A stretch of DNA of 64,000 nt. Origin: Pseudomonas viridiflava. Lineage in GTDB: Bacteria; Pseudomonadota; Gammaproteobacteria; Pseudomonadales; Pseudomonadaceae. The notes below the pieces were generated by a model. It saw only the letters and a program-made list of their open reading frames with translations. It was not told the origin of the DNA and made no database searches. Within the stretch, counting starts at the first letter, position 1. The number at the start of each line of letters is the position of its first letter. A program made the position numbers and the translations under genes. Location: the NCBI RefSeq assembly GCF_900582625.1, contig NZ_UTIQ01000241.1:682001-746000 (forward strand), in the 5' to 3' direction. Shown here piece by piece: positions 26,364 through 36,516 of the stretch.

Positions 26364-27971
26364 ATGTCCGAGCAAGAAGATCTCAGCAGTGACCGCCTCA
26401 AGCATCACTTTGCCCAGCGCGTAATTCACCAGGCGCGGCAAGTGCTCGAAGTGTGGCAGCGGCTGCAAGAGCGCGAATGGAATGACACGGAACTGGCGGA
26501 AGCCAACCTGCGTTTGCTGCGCTATGCCGAGCGTTTCGGCCAGGAAGACCACGCGCAATTGGCCCGCAGCATCGGCCAGTGCCTGGAAGCCAGCGGCGCC
26601 AACAAAGGCCGCCTGAATAGCGCGCTGATCACCGAACTCAATCAATTGATGCAGCGCCTGTCGCGCACCGGGCTGCGCCATGGCGATCAATACGAACAAA
26701 CTTTCCTGCCGCCGCTGCGCAAACCCGTTTATGTCGGTTTGCAGGATCGCGAGCGCGCCGAGCGCTTGGCCCAGCAGCTGGAATTCTTTGGCTTGAGCGC
26801 GCAGTCGTTCGGCAGTGTCAGCGCCTTCCGCGCGGCCATGCGCGAACGCCATCCGGCCGCCATTCTTATGGAAGTCGACTTCGCCGGCCCCGGCCAGGGC
26901 TTGGAGTTGGCCAACGAAATTCAGCAAGACCTCGAACAAAAACTGCCGCTGCTTTTTTATAGCGAAGAAGAAACCGACACCCCTACCCGCCTCGCCGCCG
27001 TGCGTGCCGGCGGGCAAGAATTCTTCACCGGCAGCCTGGATGCCTCCACCTTGCTGGAGCGTATTGAAGTGCTCACCCATGTGAGCCAGTACGAGCCCTT
27101 CCGCGTGCTGGTCATTGACGACTCCCGCGCCCAGGCCACGCACACCGAACGCGTGCTCAACAGCGCCGGCATCATCACCCACACGCTGACCGATCCGATC
27201 AAAACCATGAGCGTGCTGGCCGAATTCCAGCCGGACCTGATCATCCTCGACATGTACATGCCTGAGTGCAACGGCACCGAGTTGGCCCAGGTGATTCGCC
27301 ACAACGACCGTTACGTCAGCGTGCCAATTATTTACCTGTCCGCCGAAGATGATCTGGACAAGCAGCTCGATGCCATGAGCGAGGGCGGCGACGACTTCCT
27401 CACCAAACCGATCAAACCGCGCCACCTGATCGCCACCGTGCGCAATCGCGCCGAGCGGGCGCGGAATCTGAAATCTCGCATGGTCCGCGACAGCCTCACC
27501 GGCCTGTACAACCACACGCACATTTTGCAGTTGCTCGACGACACCCGCATCCGCGCGCGCCGCGACAACCAGCCGGTGACGTTTGCCATGCTCGACATCG
27601 ATCACTTCAAAAAAGTGAACGACGTATACGGCCACCCCATGGGCGACCGCGTAATCAAAAGCCTGGCCCTGTTCCTCAAACAGCGACTGCGCAAAACCGA
27701 TCATATCGGCCGTTATGGCGGCGAAGAATTCGCCGTGGTGCTGCCCAATACCGACGCCGCTACCGCTGCGAAAGTGCTCGATGGCATTCGTCAGCGCTTC
27801 GCCGAAATTCACTACCCGGCCTCCCCGCAGGATTTGTCCTGCACCTTCAGTTGCGGCATCGCTCAACTGATCGATGATGTGGACAGCAACGAGCTGTCCA
27901 AACGTGCCGACCAAGCGCTGTATGTGGCCAAGCACGGCGGCCGCAATCGGGTCGACATTTTCAAAAGCTGA
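26364..27971 (+). CDS. gcbA: Diguanylate cyclase GcbA (receiver-receiver-GGDEF)
   Basis: A 535-residue response regulator that makes c-di-GMP. A helical N-terminal region (1-115) is followed by a degenerate receiver (about 121-240) that lacks the acidic pocket, then an intact receiver (about 246-365) with DD at 252-253, phosphoacceptor Asp296 and the KP lysine near 348. The cyclase domain has GGEEF at 452-456 and an inhibitory RKTD site at 443-446, so it should be active and feedback-inhibited. This architecture and neighbourhood match PA4843 (GcbA/AdcA), known to promote initial surface attachment in Pseudomonas. Confidence 0.92.
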   Translation: MSEQEDLSSDRLKHHFAQRVIHQARQVLEVWQRLQEREWNDTELAEANLRLLRYAERFGQEDHAQLARSIGQCLEASGANKGRLNSALITELNQLMQRLSRTGLRHGDQYEQTFLPPLRKPVYVGLQDRERAERLAQQLEFFGLSAQSFGSVSAFRAAMRERHPAAILMEVDFAGPGQGLELANEIQQDLEQKLPLLFYSEEETDTPTRLAAVRAGGQEFFTGSLDASTLLERIEVLTHVSQYEPFRVLVIDDSRAQATHTERVLNSAGIITHTLTDPIKTMSVLAEFQPDLIILDMYMPECNGTELAQVIRHNDRYVSVPIIYLSAEDDLDKQLDAMSEGGDDFLTKPIKPRHLIATVRNRAERARNLKSRMVRDSLTGLYNHTHILQLLDDTRIRARRDNQPVTFAMLDIDHFKKVNDVYGHPMGDRVIKSLALFLKQRLRKTDHIGRYGGEEFAVVLPNTDAATAAKVLDGIRQRFAEIHYPASPQDLSCTFSCGIAQLIDDVDSNELSKRADQALYVAKHGGRNRVDIFKS

Positions 27972-28006
27972 CAACCGGCTCAGGAAAAAGCGTGACGCCC
28001 GTCACG

Positions 28007-28035
28007 CTGTCATCAGCTTGCAATGAAAGAGCAAT
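28007..28035 (+). promoter_or_regulatory. Putative PHO box upstream of ctpL
   Basis: A perfect CTGTCAT half-site at 28007-28013 is followed at exactly 11-base steps by TTGCAAT (28018) and GAGCAAT (28029). PhoB binds direct repeats of CTGTCAT spaced 11 bases apart. The second and third units are weak matches. Confidence 0.5.
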
Positions 28036-28058
28036 AAATTCAGGACTTTACAGCCAGT

Positions 28059-28078
28059 CATGGCGTTTTGACGCCATG
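28059..28078 (+). promoter_or_regulatory. Perfect 8-bp hairpin in the ctpL leader
   Basis: CATGGCGT and ACGCCATG pair perfectly around a TTTG loop, ending 22 bases before the ctpL start. It may affect translation or stability of the message. Confidence 0.45.
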
Positions 28079-28100
28079 GGTTATCGGTCGAGTCCTCCCT

Positions 28101-30065
28101 ATGCGCCTGAAGCAACTAACCAACCTCAACACCGCCCTGCTCGTCGCCGTTTGCCTGGCGCTGGGCGCCACGCTGTGGTGGTCGCAGCGGGCGCTGGAAA
28201 AGCCCTATCAGTTAATGGAGCAGTACCTGAGCCTGTCGCAGCGCTTCCAGTCTGAGGTGGCGACCAATATTCAGGACTACCTCGGCAGCGGCGATGCCCT
28301 GCGCCACAGCAGCGCCAGCCAGGCCATCGACGCCCTGCAACAAGCCACCGACGCGCTGCCAGACGAACTGGCTGCCAATCTGCGCCCCAGCCTCAGTAAT
28401 TTGCAGCGTTTCACCGGCACCGAACTGCTGGCGGCGGGCAAACTGGCCGGCGACCCGCAAGGGCTGTTGCTGCAAGCCGAGCGGGAAATTTCCGGCGCTT
28501 TGGAACAACTCAGCGCCTATGCCGACAGCGCGCCGGTCGACGCCAGCGCCGCTTACCGCGCACCGCTGTTCAACGCCGCCGTGCACCTTACGCGGCTGAG
28601 CCATGCGCGCGGCAAGCTGGTGAGCAGTGGCCGCGACGAATTGGCCGGCGACGTGGAACGCGAAGTGACGGTACTCAGTCAACAAGCCGATGCCCTGCAA
28701 GCGCTGCCGCTGCTGGGCGTGGCCGATGCCAGCAATTCCGGTGCCGATGACTTCGCGGCGATGATGGGCATTGCGTCTGACACCAGCGCCACACAAGCCG
28801 AGGACCGTGGCGTCGCCCTCAAGCGGGACCTGGCCAGCCTGATCAAACGCTACCCGGCCGAGCTGGCGCGCACCCGTGAACTGATCAAAACCCGTAGCGC
28901 CTTGATGAGCAAAACCCGCGACACCCTGGCCGCCACCCAGCAAGCGCTGGACGCCGTGGCGCCGGCGGTGCGGGCCGAATACGGGCGCATTCAGCTGCAA
29001 GTACGCACGCTGCAAGGCGCAATGATCGGCTTGATTCTGCTAATTGCGCTGGTCATCGACCGTATCCAGCGGCGCCTCAGCACGGTGTTGAGCCGCCTGG
29101 CGCCGTCGCTGTCAGCCTGGGCGCAAGGCAACTTTGCCGATGCCATTGTGCTGGACTCGAAAACCCGCGAGCTGCGCGACATTGAAGAGTCGCTCAATCG
29201 CCTTCGCGCTTATTTGGTCGACTTGGTGGGCACCATTCGCCAGCACGCCGAGCAAGTGGCCGGCAGCAGTCGTGCGCTGGCCGAGCTGAGCAATGGTTTG
29301 CACAGCGGCGCCGAACGCCAGGCCGGTGATACCGAGCAGATTCGCGATGCGCTGGGCGATTTGGAGTCGACCATTCAACAGGTCGCCGGCGATGCCAGCC
29401 AGGCCGCAGACGCCAGTCGCGAAGCCGGCCGAGCGCTGGAGCAAGGGCAAACCGTAATCGGCCAGAGCCTGACCGGCATGCACATGCTGGTCAGCGAGGT
29501 GCAAGGCAATGCCCAGGCAATTGAACGGCTCGCTGAAGAAACCGCCACCATTGGCAGCGTACTCACCGTGATTCGCTCGATTGCCGACCAAACCAACTTG
29601 CTGGCCTTAAACGCCGCCATCGAAGCCGCGCGGGCTGGCGAAAGTGGCCGTGGATTTGCCGTGGTGGCCGAAGAGGTGCGCTCACTGGCCCAACGCACGG
29701 CCGGCGCCACGGGGGAAATTCAGCAACTGATCGGCCGCTTGCAGCAGGCAGCCGGGCACTCGCTGGAAGCGATGCGTGCGCAAGTGGGGCATGCCGAAGC
29801 CACGGCCAGCCAGGCAGAGGCGGCGGATGGCGCGCTGGATGAAATCGTCACCGCCATCCGCACCATCGCCACCATGGCCGAACGCATCGCCGACGCCACC
29901 GCGCAACAGAGCGGCGCGGTGAGTGAGATTCGTGGGCATAGCGAGCGGATTCATCAGTTGGGCGGCAGTAACCTTGAGCGCATTGGGCATGGGCGTAATC
30001 AGGGGGAACAGTTGCAGGCGTTGGGTGGGCAGTTGCATACGGCGGTGCAGCGGTTTCGGGTTTAG
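28101..30065 (+). CDS. ctpL: Methyl-accepting chemotaxis protein, CtpL-like
   Basis: A 654-residue chemoreceptor. It has a membrane helix at about 9-28, a helical periplasmic ligand domain of about 275 residues, a second helix near 305-322, a HAMP-like linker, and the signalling tip with the conserved hairpin ([14 protein letters not shown] near residue 500, [13 protein letters not shown]). By position and type it corresponds to PA4844 (CtpL), which mediates taxis to inorganic phosphate at low concentration, reportedly through a binding protein. The ATG at 28101 lacks a strong ribosome binding site; an ATG at 28068 would add 11 residues. Confidence 0.88.
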   Translation: MRLKQLTNLNTALLVAVCLALGATLWWSQRALEKPYQLMEQYLSLSQRFQSEVATNIQDYLGSGDALRHSSASQAIDALQQATDALPDELAANLRPSLSNLQRFTGTELLAAGKLAGDPQGLLLQAEREISGALEQLSAYADSAPVDASAAYRAPLFNAAVHLTRLSHARGKLVSSGRDELAGDVEREVTVLSQQADALQALPLLGVADASNSGADDFAAMMGIASDTSATQAEDRGVALKRDLASLIKRYPAELARTRELIKTRSALMSKTRDTLAATQQALDAVAPAVRAEYGRIQLQVRTLQGAMIGLILLIALVIDRIQRRLSTVLSRLAPSLSAWAQGNFADAIVLDSKTRELRDIEESLNRLRAYLVDLVGTIRQHAEQVAGSSRALAELSNGLHSGAERQAGDTEQIRDALGDLESTIQQVAGDASQAADASREAGRALEQGQTVIGQSLTGMHMLVSEVQGNAQAIERLAEETATIGSVLTVIRSIADQTNLLALNAAIEAARAGESGRGFAVVAEEVRSLAQRTAGATGEIQQLIGRLQQAAGHSLEAMRAQVGHAEATASQAEAADGALDEIVTAIRTIATMAERIADATAQQSGAVSEIRGHSERIHQLGGSNLERIGHGRNQGEQLQALGGQLHTAVQRFRV

Positions 30066-30150
30066 CGTTGGCGTTGCGCCCGCAATTCTGGACCGTCGAA
30101 CCGACACTACGCGATTAAGGGCGGCCTTATTTTTCACCTATCGCCCCGCC

Positions 30151-30232
30151 ATTCTGGATACCCGCCTTCGCGGGGATGACGGAGTGTTCTGACCCAACCA
30201 CCGTCATCCTCGCGCAGGCGGGGATCCAGAGT
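30151..30232. repeat. REP doublet (type with core TGGATnCCCGCC)
   Basis: Two inverted units, ATTCTGGATACCCGCCTTCG-type at 30151-30182 and its reverse complement at 30201-30232, separated by about 18 bases; a relative lies at 49945-50028. The remaining sequence between ctpL and dsbD (30066-30386) shows nothing else I can name. Confidence 0.8.
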
Positions 30233-30386
30233 TTCGGATTTGACTATGCTTGCGAACTTAACGCCGGCTAGCACGGATGGCGGCGCAGTCGACCAACCCA
30301 GTCGTTTCCCCGTGTCGATTCGCCCAAGGCCACGCGCCAACGCTTTCCGCTATGATTGCGCGCACTTTCTTTGCAGTGAGATTTCC

Positions 30387-32174
30387 ATGCGCCGCCTGCT
30401 CAGCCTGTTTTTGCTGTTGCTCGCCCTGCCGGTCAGCGCCAGTCTTCTGGACAGCCGCCCCAGCGCCACCCTTGGCGCGCCGCTGAATAACAGCGCTGAT
30501 TTCCTGCCGGTGCGCGAGGCGTTCAAGCTGAGCGTGGTGCAGAACACGGCGGACAAGGTCACCCTGCGCTTCGTCGCCACCGACGGCTATTACCTGTATC
30601 GCCACCAATTCAAATTCCGCATCGAGCCGGCGGACGTTGGCAATGGTCCGGCACAATTGCCGCCCGGTGAGAAAAAGCACGATCAGTATTTCGGCGACGT
30701 GGAGGTGTACCACGCCATCGTCGATGTCGATCTGCCGCTGAAGAACAGTTACAACCTGCCCTACACCCTGTTTGTTACCTACCAAGGCTGCGCCGATAAA
30801 GGCCTGTGCTATCCGCCGGAAACCGAACGGTTGGAGCTGGATGGCGAGGCCGCACCGCTAAACGCAGCCGCACCAGGCAGCGCCGCGGCAACCGTGCCAA
30901 CGACCGGCTGGAGCTGGCATGAGCTGCTGCTGTTTTTCCTCGCCGGCCTGGGCCTGACCTTTACCCCGTGCGTGCTGCCGATGCTGCCGATTCTGTCGGG
31001 CGTGGTGCTGCGCGGGCAGATTGGCGGCCTGCGCGGGTTGAGCTTGTCGCTGGCCTACGTGCTGCCGATGGCCGCCTGTTTCGCCGTGTTGGGTGCGCTG
31101 ATGGGCGTGTTCGGCGCCGAGCTGAATTTGCAGGCGCGGTTGCAATCTGCCTGGGTACTGGTGCCTTTTGCATTGTTCTTCGGCGTGTTCGCCCTGGCCA
31201 TGTTTGGCGTCTTCGAGCTTCGCCTGCCGCGTTTTATCAGCGAGCCGCTGGACCGCATGGCCGGTAATGCCAAAGGCGGGTCGTTGTGGGGTGCCGCGCT
31301 GCTGGGTGTGGTGTCGAGCTTGTTGGTATCGCCATGTGTATCGGCGCCGCTGGCAGGCGCGCTTCTTTATATAAGCGCCAGTGGCGATGCGCTGGGCGGC
31401 GGCTTGAAACTGTTCGCCTTGGGCCTGGGCATGGGCGCGCCGCTGGTGCTGTTTGCGGTTGGCGGCGGCACCTTGCTGCCCAAAGGCGGCAATTGGATGG
31501 TGACAGTGCGTAACGCCTTTGGCGTGTTGCTGCTCGCGGTGTCGGTGTGGCTGCTCGAACGCGTTCTGCCGCCAAGCCTGGCGCTGGCGTTGTGGGGGCT
31601 GTTGGCCGTTGGCGTGGCGCTGTTTCTTGGCGCGCTGGAGTTCACCTACAAAGCGCCGCGCGCTCGGCTGGCGCAACTGCTCGGCCTGGTGCTGTTGGTG
31701 TATGGCGTGAGCGCGTGGGTCGGTGCGCTGCAGGGCGAAAGCGATCCGCTGCGCCCGCTGGGCAGAGCCTCGCAAACCGTCGCCACTACCGGCGCTGCAC
31801 CCGTTGCCACAACTTGGCAGACAGTGAAAACGCCCGCCGAGCTGGACGCTGCACTCGCTGCGGCCAAAGCGGCAAATCAACCCTTGCTGCTCGATTGGTA
31901 TGCCGATTGGTGCATCAGCTGCAAAGTGATCGAGCGCGAAGTGCTGCACGCGCCGGAAGTTACCAGCCAGCTCGGCCGCTACCGCCTGGTGCGTTTCGAC
32001 ATCACCGACAGCACCGAAGAACAACGCACCCTGCTGGACCGCTACAAGCTGTTCGGCCCGCCCGCCATTTTGTTTTTCGCACCTAACGGTGACGAATGGG
32101 CTGATATCCGTGTCGTAGGTGAGATTGACGCGGCGCAATTCGCCGAACGCCTGCGCAGCGCCGCCACGCGCTGA
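30387..32174 (+). CDS. dsbD: Protein-disulfide reductase DsbD
   Basis: A 595-residue inner-membrane enzyme that passes electrons from cytoplasmic thioredoxin to periplasmic DsbC/DsbG and cytochrome c maturation. It has a signal peptide (1-19), an N-terminal DsbD-alpha domain with the cysteine pair in GCADKGLCYPP, eight membrane helices with the two transport cysteines (FTPCVLPMLP and VSPCVSAPLAGA), and a C-terminal thioredoxin domain with WCISC. All six redox cysteines are present. The ATG at 30387 was chosen because the signal peptide begins there. Confidence 0.96.
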   Translation: MRRLLSLFLLLLALPVSASLLDSRPSATLGAPLNNSADFLPVREAFKLSVVQNTADKVTLRFVATDGYYLYRHQFKFRIEPADVGNGPAQLPPGEKKHDQYFGDVEVYHAIVDVDLPLKNSYNLPYTLFVTYQGCADKGLCYPPETERLELDGEAAPLNAAAPGSAAATVPTTGWSWHELLLFFLAGLGLTFTPCVLPMLPILSGVVLRGQIGGLRGLSLSLAYVLPMAACFAVLGALMGVFGAELNLQARLQSAWVLVPFALFFGVFALAMFGVFELRLPRFISEPLDRMAGNAKGGSLWGAALLGVVSSLLVSPCVSAPLAGALLYISASGDALGGGLKLFALGLGMGAPLVLFAVGGGTLLPKGGNWMVTVRNAFGVLLLAVSVWLLERVLPPSLALALWGLLAVGVALFLGALEFTYKAPRARLAQLLGLVLLVYGVSAWVGALQGESDPLRPLGRASQTVATTGAAPVATTWQTVKTPAELDAALAAAKAANQPLLLDWYADWCISCKVIEREVLHAPEVTSQLGRYRLVRFDITDSTEEQRTLLDRYKLFGPPAILFFAPNGDEWADIRVVGEIDAAQFAERLRSAATR

Positions 32175-32302
32175 CGAGCTGCACATATTTGCAGCAATCT
32201 GCTGCTATCGTGCTTGGTACTGCGTAGAACTGGACATGCGCAATCTGCCTGCGGCATAGTCCGGCGCAGCGTTGAATGGCAAAACAATAAGGAAAACTCC
32301 AC

Positions 32303-32746
32303 ATGGCCACCTTGCTGGTGCTGCATGGCCCCAACCTGAATTTGTTGGGCACGCGCGAACCAGGCGTCTATGGCGCCACCACGTTGGAACAGATCAACCT
32401 CGACCTCGAGCGCCGCGCCCGCGACGCCGGTCACCACCTGATGTACTTGCAGAGCAATGCTGAGTACGAGCTGATCGAGCGTATTCACGCCGCTCGCAAC
32501 GAAGCGGTGGACTTCATTCTTATCAATCCCGCGGCTTTTACACACACAAGTGTCGCATTACGTGACGCGCTGCTAGCGGTGAGCATCCCATTCATCGAAG
32601 TGCACCTGTCAAACGTGCACAAGCGCGAACCTTTCCGCCATCACTCCTACTTTTCGGATGTTGCTGTAGGTGTGATCTGCGGCCTTGGCGCCAGCGGTTA
32701 CCGGCTGGCCCTGGAGGCTGCCCTGGAACAACTTGAACGCCCCTGA
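32303..32746 (+). CDS. aroQ: 3-dehydroquinate dehydratase, type II
   Basis: A 147-residue type II dehydroquinase that removes water from 3-dehydroquinate in the shikimate pathway. The order matches the family: [17 protein letters not shown] at the start, the mobile loop that follows with its essential Arg and Tyr (REPGVYG), [17 protein letters not shown], and [18 protein letters not shown] with the catalytic histidine. AAGGAAAA precedes the ATG. It sits 24 bases before accB, as in other pseudomonads. Confidence 0.97.
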   Translation: MATLLVLHGPNLNLLGTREPGVYGATTLEQINLDLERRARDAGHHLMYLQSNAEYELIERIHAARNEAVDFILINPAAFTHTSVALRDALLAVSIPFIEVHLSNVHKREPFRHHSYFSDVAVGVICGLGASGYRLALEAALEQLERP

Positions 32747-32770
32747 CCTTTTCCTTGGGAGTTGCTTTTT

Positions 32771-33229
32771 ATGGATATTCGTAAAGTTAAGAAATTGATC
32801 GAGCTGCTGGAAGAATCCGGCATCGATGAGCTGGAGATTCGTGAGGGCGAAGAGTCCGTACGCATCAGCCGTCATGGCAAACAGCCGCAATACGCCCCCG
32901 CCCCACAAATGTTCGCCGCCCCCGCTCCTGCTGCTGCACCCGTTGCACCTGCCGCTGCAGTGGCAGACGCCGCACCGGTTGCCGCCAAGCTCAATGGCAA
33001 CGTGGTTCGCTCGCCAATGGTCGGCACCTTCTACCGCACCCCGGCGCCAACCTCGCCAGCCTTCGTTGAAGTGGGCCAGACGGTGAAGAAAGGCGACATT
33101 TTGTGCATCGTCGAAGCCATGAAAATGATGAACCACATCGAAGCTGAAACCAGCGGCGTCATCGAATCCATCTTGGTGGAAAACGGCCAGCCGGTTGAGT
33201 ACGACCAACCGCTGTTCACCATCGTTTGA
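32771..33229 (+). CDS. accB: Biotin carboxyl carrier protein of acetyl-CoA carboxylase
   Basis: A 152-residue BCCP. The N-terminus [17 protein letters not shown] is the dimer/AccC-binding helix, residues 40-75 are a flexible Ala/Pro linker, and the biotinyl domain carries Lys118 in EAMKMMN. It shuttles carboxyl-biotin between AccC and the carboxyltransferase in the first step of fatty acid synthesis. The ATG at 32771, with GGGAG before it, was chosen; an in-frame TTG at 32762 is not needed. accC follows after 17 bases. Confidence 0.97.
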   Translation: MDIRKVKKLIELLEESGIDELEIREGEESVRISRHGKQPQYAPAPQMFAAPAPAAAPVAPAAAVADAAPVAAKLNGNVVRSPMVGTFYRTPAPTSPAFVEVGQTVKKGDILCIVEAMKMMNHIEAETSGVIESILVENGQPVEYDQPLFTIV

Positions 33230-33246
33230 ACCGCGGAGAGCCTGCG

Positions 33247-34590
33247 ATGTTGGAAAAAGTGCTGATCGCCAACCGCGGCGAAATTGCCTTGCGCATCCTG
33301 CGCGCTTGCAAGGAACTGGGCATCAAGACTGTCGCGGTGTACTCCACCGCCGACCGCGAACTGATGCACTTGGGCCTGGCAGACGAGACGGTGTGCATCG
33401 GTCCTGGCCCCGCTAACAAATCCTACCTGCATATTCCGGCGATCATTGCCGCCGCCGAAGTGACCGGCGCTACCGCCATTCACCCCGGCTACGGTTTCCT
33501 CGCGGAAAACGCCGACTTTGCCGAGCAGGTCGAGAAATCGGGTTTTGCCTTCATCGGCCCGAAAGCCGACACCATTCGCCTGATGGGCGACAAGGTTTCG
33601 GCCAAGCACGCGATGATCGCCGCTGGCGTTCCGACCGTTCCGGGCTCCGACGGCCCGCTGCCGGAAGACGAAGAAACTGCACTGCGCATCGGCCGTGAAG
33701 TCGGCTATCCAGTGATCATCAAAGCCGCTGGCGGCGGCGGTGGTCGTGGTATGCGCGTGGTTCACGACGAAGACGACCTGATCAAATCGGCCAAGCTGAC
33801 CCGCACTGAAGCCGGTGCTGCGTTCGGCAATCCGATGGTCTATCTGGAGAAGTTCCTCACCAACCCACGTCACGTGGAAGTGCAGGTGCTGTCCGACGGT
33901 CAGGGCAACGCCATTCACCTGGGTGACCGCGACTGCTCGCTGCAGCGCCGTCACCAGAAGGTATTGGAAGAAGCGCCGGCTCCGGGCATCGACGAAACCG
34001 CTCGCCAGGAAGTGTTCGCCCGTTGCGTTAAAGCCTGTATCGACATTGGCTACCGTGGCGCCGGCACGTTCGAGTTCCTGTACGAAAATGGCCGCTTCTA
34101 CTTTATCGAGATGAACACCCGCGTTCAGGTGGAGCATCCGGTATCGGAAATGGTCACCGGCATCGACATCGTAAAGGAGATGCTCAGCATCGCCGCTGGC
34201 AACAAGTTGACGATCAAGCAGGAAGATGTGGTCATCCGTGGGCACGCCCTGGAATGCCGCATCAACGCCGAAGACCCGTCGACCTTTATGCCGAGCCCCG
34301 GCAAGGTCAAGCACTTCCATGCCCCTGGCGGCAATGGCGTGCGCGTGGATTCGCACCTGTACAGCGGCTACAGCGTTCCGCCGAACTATGACTCGTTGAT
34401 CGGCAAGCTGATCACCTACGGGGCGACCCGCGACGAAGCCATGGCGCGCATGCGCAATGCGCTGGACGAGATTGTGGTCGACGGCATCAAGACCAACATC
34501 CCGTTGCACCGTGATCTGGTGCGGGATAAGGGTTTCTGCAAAGGTGGTGTCAACATTCACTACCTGGAAAAGAAACTAGGCATCCATTAA
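33247..34590 (+). CDS. accC: Biotin carboxylase subunit of acetyl-CoA carboxylase
   Basis: A 447-residue ATP-grasp enzyme that carboxylates AccB-bound biotin using ATP and bicarbonate. Visible motifs are the start [17 protein letters not shown], the glycine-rich ATP loop [22 protein letters not shown] and [14 protein letters not shown] (metal and biotin-site residues). The ATG at 33247 has GGAG upstream; the frame extends to 33226 but without homology. It is cotranscribed with accB and ends before a strong terminator. Confidence 0.98.
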   Translation: MLEKVLIANRGEIALRILRACKELGIKTVAVYSTADRELMHLGLADETVCIGPGPANKSYLHIPAIIAAAEVTGATAIHPGYGFLAENADFAEQVEKSGFAFIGPKADTIRLMGDKVSAKHAMIAAGVPTVPGSDGPLPEDEETALRIGREVGYPVIIKAAGGGGGRGMRVVHDEDDLIKSAKLTRTEAGAAFGNPMVYLEKFLTNPRHVEVQVLSDGQGNAIHLGDRDCSLQRRHQKVLEEAPAPGIDETARQEVFARCVKACIDIGYRGAGTFEFLYENGRFYFIEMNTRVQVEHPVSEMVTGIDIVKEMLSIAAGNKLTIKQEDVVIRGHALECRINAEDPSTFMPSPGKVKHFHAPGGNGVRVDSHLYSGYSVPPNYDSLIGKLITYGATRDEAMARMRNALDEIVVDGIKTNIPLHRDLVRDKGFCKGGVNIHYLEKKLGIH

Positions 34591-34613
34591 GTCGCTTTCC
34601 AGATGCATCTCTA

Positions 34614-34647
34614 GAGAAAGGCCGCTTCCCGCGGCCTTTTCTCGTTT
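34614..34647 (+). terminator. Rho-independent terminator after accC
   Basis: GAGAAAGGCCGC pairs with GCGGCCTTTTCTC (one bulged T) around a short loop, followed by GTTT. It ends the accBC transcript. Confidence 0.85.
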
Positions 34648-34663
34648 CATAAGGACATGATTC

Positions 34664-35515
34664 ATGGGCCTAAAAGCCGCCGCCGATAACACCCTCGCCG
34701 CCTTCGCCGAAGCCTTCAAATGCTTGGGGCTCGCCCTTCGCGACAGCCTTCGCCCTGGCATTCTGTTGCGCTCGGCGGGCCTGTGCGCCCTGGCGTTCGG
34801 GCTGTGGACGTGGGTGTTTTTCGAGTATTACGAGCAGATCGGCATCGGCTGTGGCGCCCTGTCGTTGTTCATCATTTACGGCGGCGTTGTGCTGGGCTTT
34901 TTGCCGAGTTTGAGTGGCGGCGGCGGTGGCAGCATGGGCGGCATGGCCGGGCCGCTGGCGATGCTGGTGATGTATGTCGCGGCGCTGGCGCTGATCCTGT
35001 TTGTGCTGCTGTATACCGTCGCCATCGTCGCGACCATTCGCCTGGCGCTGCGCTGGGTGCTGATGGGCAAGGTGCGCAAGCGCTGTATTCGTCATTATCC
35101 GCAGTTGCAACAGCGCGCCGAGCGCGACAGCAACCTGCTGCACGGCGTGCGATACGTGCTTGGCCCGTGGCTTGGCATTACGCTGGGCACGCTGGTTTGT
35201 CTGCTGATTCCCCTGCTCAATGGCGTGTTGCTGGTGGGGCTGCTGGCGTACTTGAACGTGCGTTTTCTGATTCCGGCGGCATTTTCCAGTCTGGCGACGT
35301 CGAACGAACAGTTGGGCGCGCTCGCCGATCGACGCGGCGCAATTCTGGCGTACGGCTTGCTGATTTTTCTGATCGCGCTGGTGCCGGTGCTCAATCTGTT
35401 GTTGCCGGCACTGCTCGCGGGCGGCGCCTGCCACCTGGGCTACCGTGGGCTAAATCGCACGCAAAGCCCGGCTGGTGCGGCGTCGGCACCTCAAGTAAGC
35501 TTGCCGCCCTGTTAA
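34664..35515 (+). CDS. EI24-like multi-pass membrane protein
   Basis: A 283-residue protein with about six hydrophobic helices, including [38 protein letters not shown], and two more near residues 165-200 and 225-255. The layout resembles EI24/CysZ-type membrane proteins, but I cannot name a transported substrate. A glycine-serine loop ([11 protein letters not shown]) lies near residue 85. The equivalent gene lies between accC and prmA in P. aeruginosa (PA4849). Confidence 0.7.
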   Translation: MGLKAAADNTLAAFAEAFKCLGLALRDSLRPGILLRSAGLCALAFGLWTWVFFEYYEQIGIGCGALSLFIIYGGVVLGFLPSLSGGGGGSMGGMAGPLAMLVMYVAALALILFVLLYTVAIVATIRLALRWVLMGKVRKRCIRHYPQLQQRAERDSNLLHGVRYVLGPWLGITLGTLVCLLIPLLNGVLLVGLLAYLNVRFLIPAAFSSLATSNEQLGALADRRGAILAYGLLIFLIALVPVLNLLLPALLAGGACHLGYRGLNRTQSPAGAASAPQVSLPPC

Positions 35516-35568
35516 ACGCCCGTCGTCTACAGTCCAGTCTTCTTACGTATCGCTTCGAGGTTGTTGTT

Positions 35569-36447
35569 ATGCCGTGGTTACAAGTCCGTCTCGCCATCAG
35601 CCCGGAACAGGCAGAAACCTACGAAGACGCGCTGCTCTCGGTAGGCGCTGTTTCGGTGACCTTTATGGACGCCGAAGACCAGCCGATTTACGAGCCGGAC
35701 CTGGGCACCACCCCGCTGTGGTCGCGCACGCACTTGCTGGCGTTGTTCGAGGCGGATGTCGATGAAGCCAACCTGCTCGCGCACCTGACCCTGCTCACCG
35801 GCGGCACGCTGCCGGACCATCAGGTCGAGCGCATCGAAGACCAGGATTGGGAACGCAGCTGGATGGATAACTTCCAACCCATGCGTTTTGGTCAGCGCCT
35901 GTGGATTGTGCCGAGCTGGCACGCCGCGCCAGAGCCGGACGCCGTGAACCTGCTGCTCGACCCAGGCCTGGCCTTTGGCACCGGCACGCACCCGACCACG
36001 GCGCTGTGCCTGGAATGGCTGGATGGCCAGGACATGCAAGGCGTTGAAGTACTGGATTTCGGCTGCGGCTCGGGCATTCTCGCCATCGCCGCCCTGCTGC
36101 TGGGCGCCAAACACGCGGTAGGCACCGATATCGACCCGCAAGCCCTTGAGGCCTCGCGCGATAACGCCGGGCGCAATGGCATTGACCCGGCGCTGTTCCC
36201 GCTGTACTTGCCGGAAGATTTGCCGCGCATCCCGGCCGAAGTGGTGGTGGCGAACATTCTGGCCGGTCCACTGGTCCAACTCGCGGGGCAGATTACCGCC
36301 CTCGTGCAGCCAGGCGGCCGCTTGGCCTTGTCAGGCATTCTCGCGGAACAAGCCGAGGAAGTTCGCGCTGCCTACGCCGATGCGTTCGAGCTCGACCCCA
36401 CGGCCGAGAAAGATGGTTGGGTGCGCATCAGTGGCCGCCGCCGCTGA
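35569..36447 (+). CDS. prmA: Ribosomal protein L11 methyltransferase
   Basis: A 292-residue SAM-dependent enzyme that trimethylates ribosomal protein L11. The N-terminal substrate-recognition domain begins [16 protein letters not shown] and contains [15 protein letters not shown]. The catalytic domain has [15 protein letters not shown], the SAM loop [15 protein letters not shown], and NILAGPL. The ATG at 35569 was chosen (GAGG upstream); the same frame is open far to the left inside the previous gene, but that part is shadow. Confidence 0.96.
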   Translation: MPWLQVRLAISPEQAETYEDALLSVGAVSVTFMDAEDQPIYEPDLGTTPLWSRTHLLALFEADVDEANLLAHLTLLTGGTLPDHQVERIEDQDWERSWMDNFQPMRFGQRLWIVPSWHAAPEPDAVNLLLDPGLAFGTGTHPTTALCLEWLDGQDMQGVEVLDFGCGSGILAIAALLLGAKHAVGTDIDPQALEASRDNAGRNGIDPALFPLYLPEDLPRIPAEVVVANILAGPLVQLAGQITALVQPGGRLALSGILAEQAEEVRAAYADAFELDPTAEKDGWVRISGRRR

Positions 36448-36516
36448 GGCTCGCCTGCTGCGAACCTTGAGTTAAACTAGCCCCCCGTTTTGTTTTGCGC
36501 ACCCCCGGAATACTGC

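Noticed and set aside
26139-27974. 611-codon minus-strand open frame opposite gcbA
   Set aside because: Antisense shadow of gcbA, which has a full set of domain motifs on the plus strand.
33031-34560. 509-codon minus-strand open frame opposite accB/accC
   Set aside because: Crosses two well-identified genes and has no recognisable motif.
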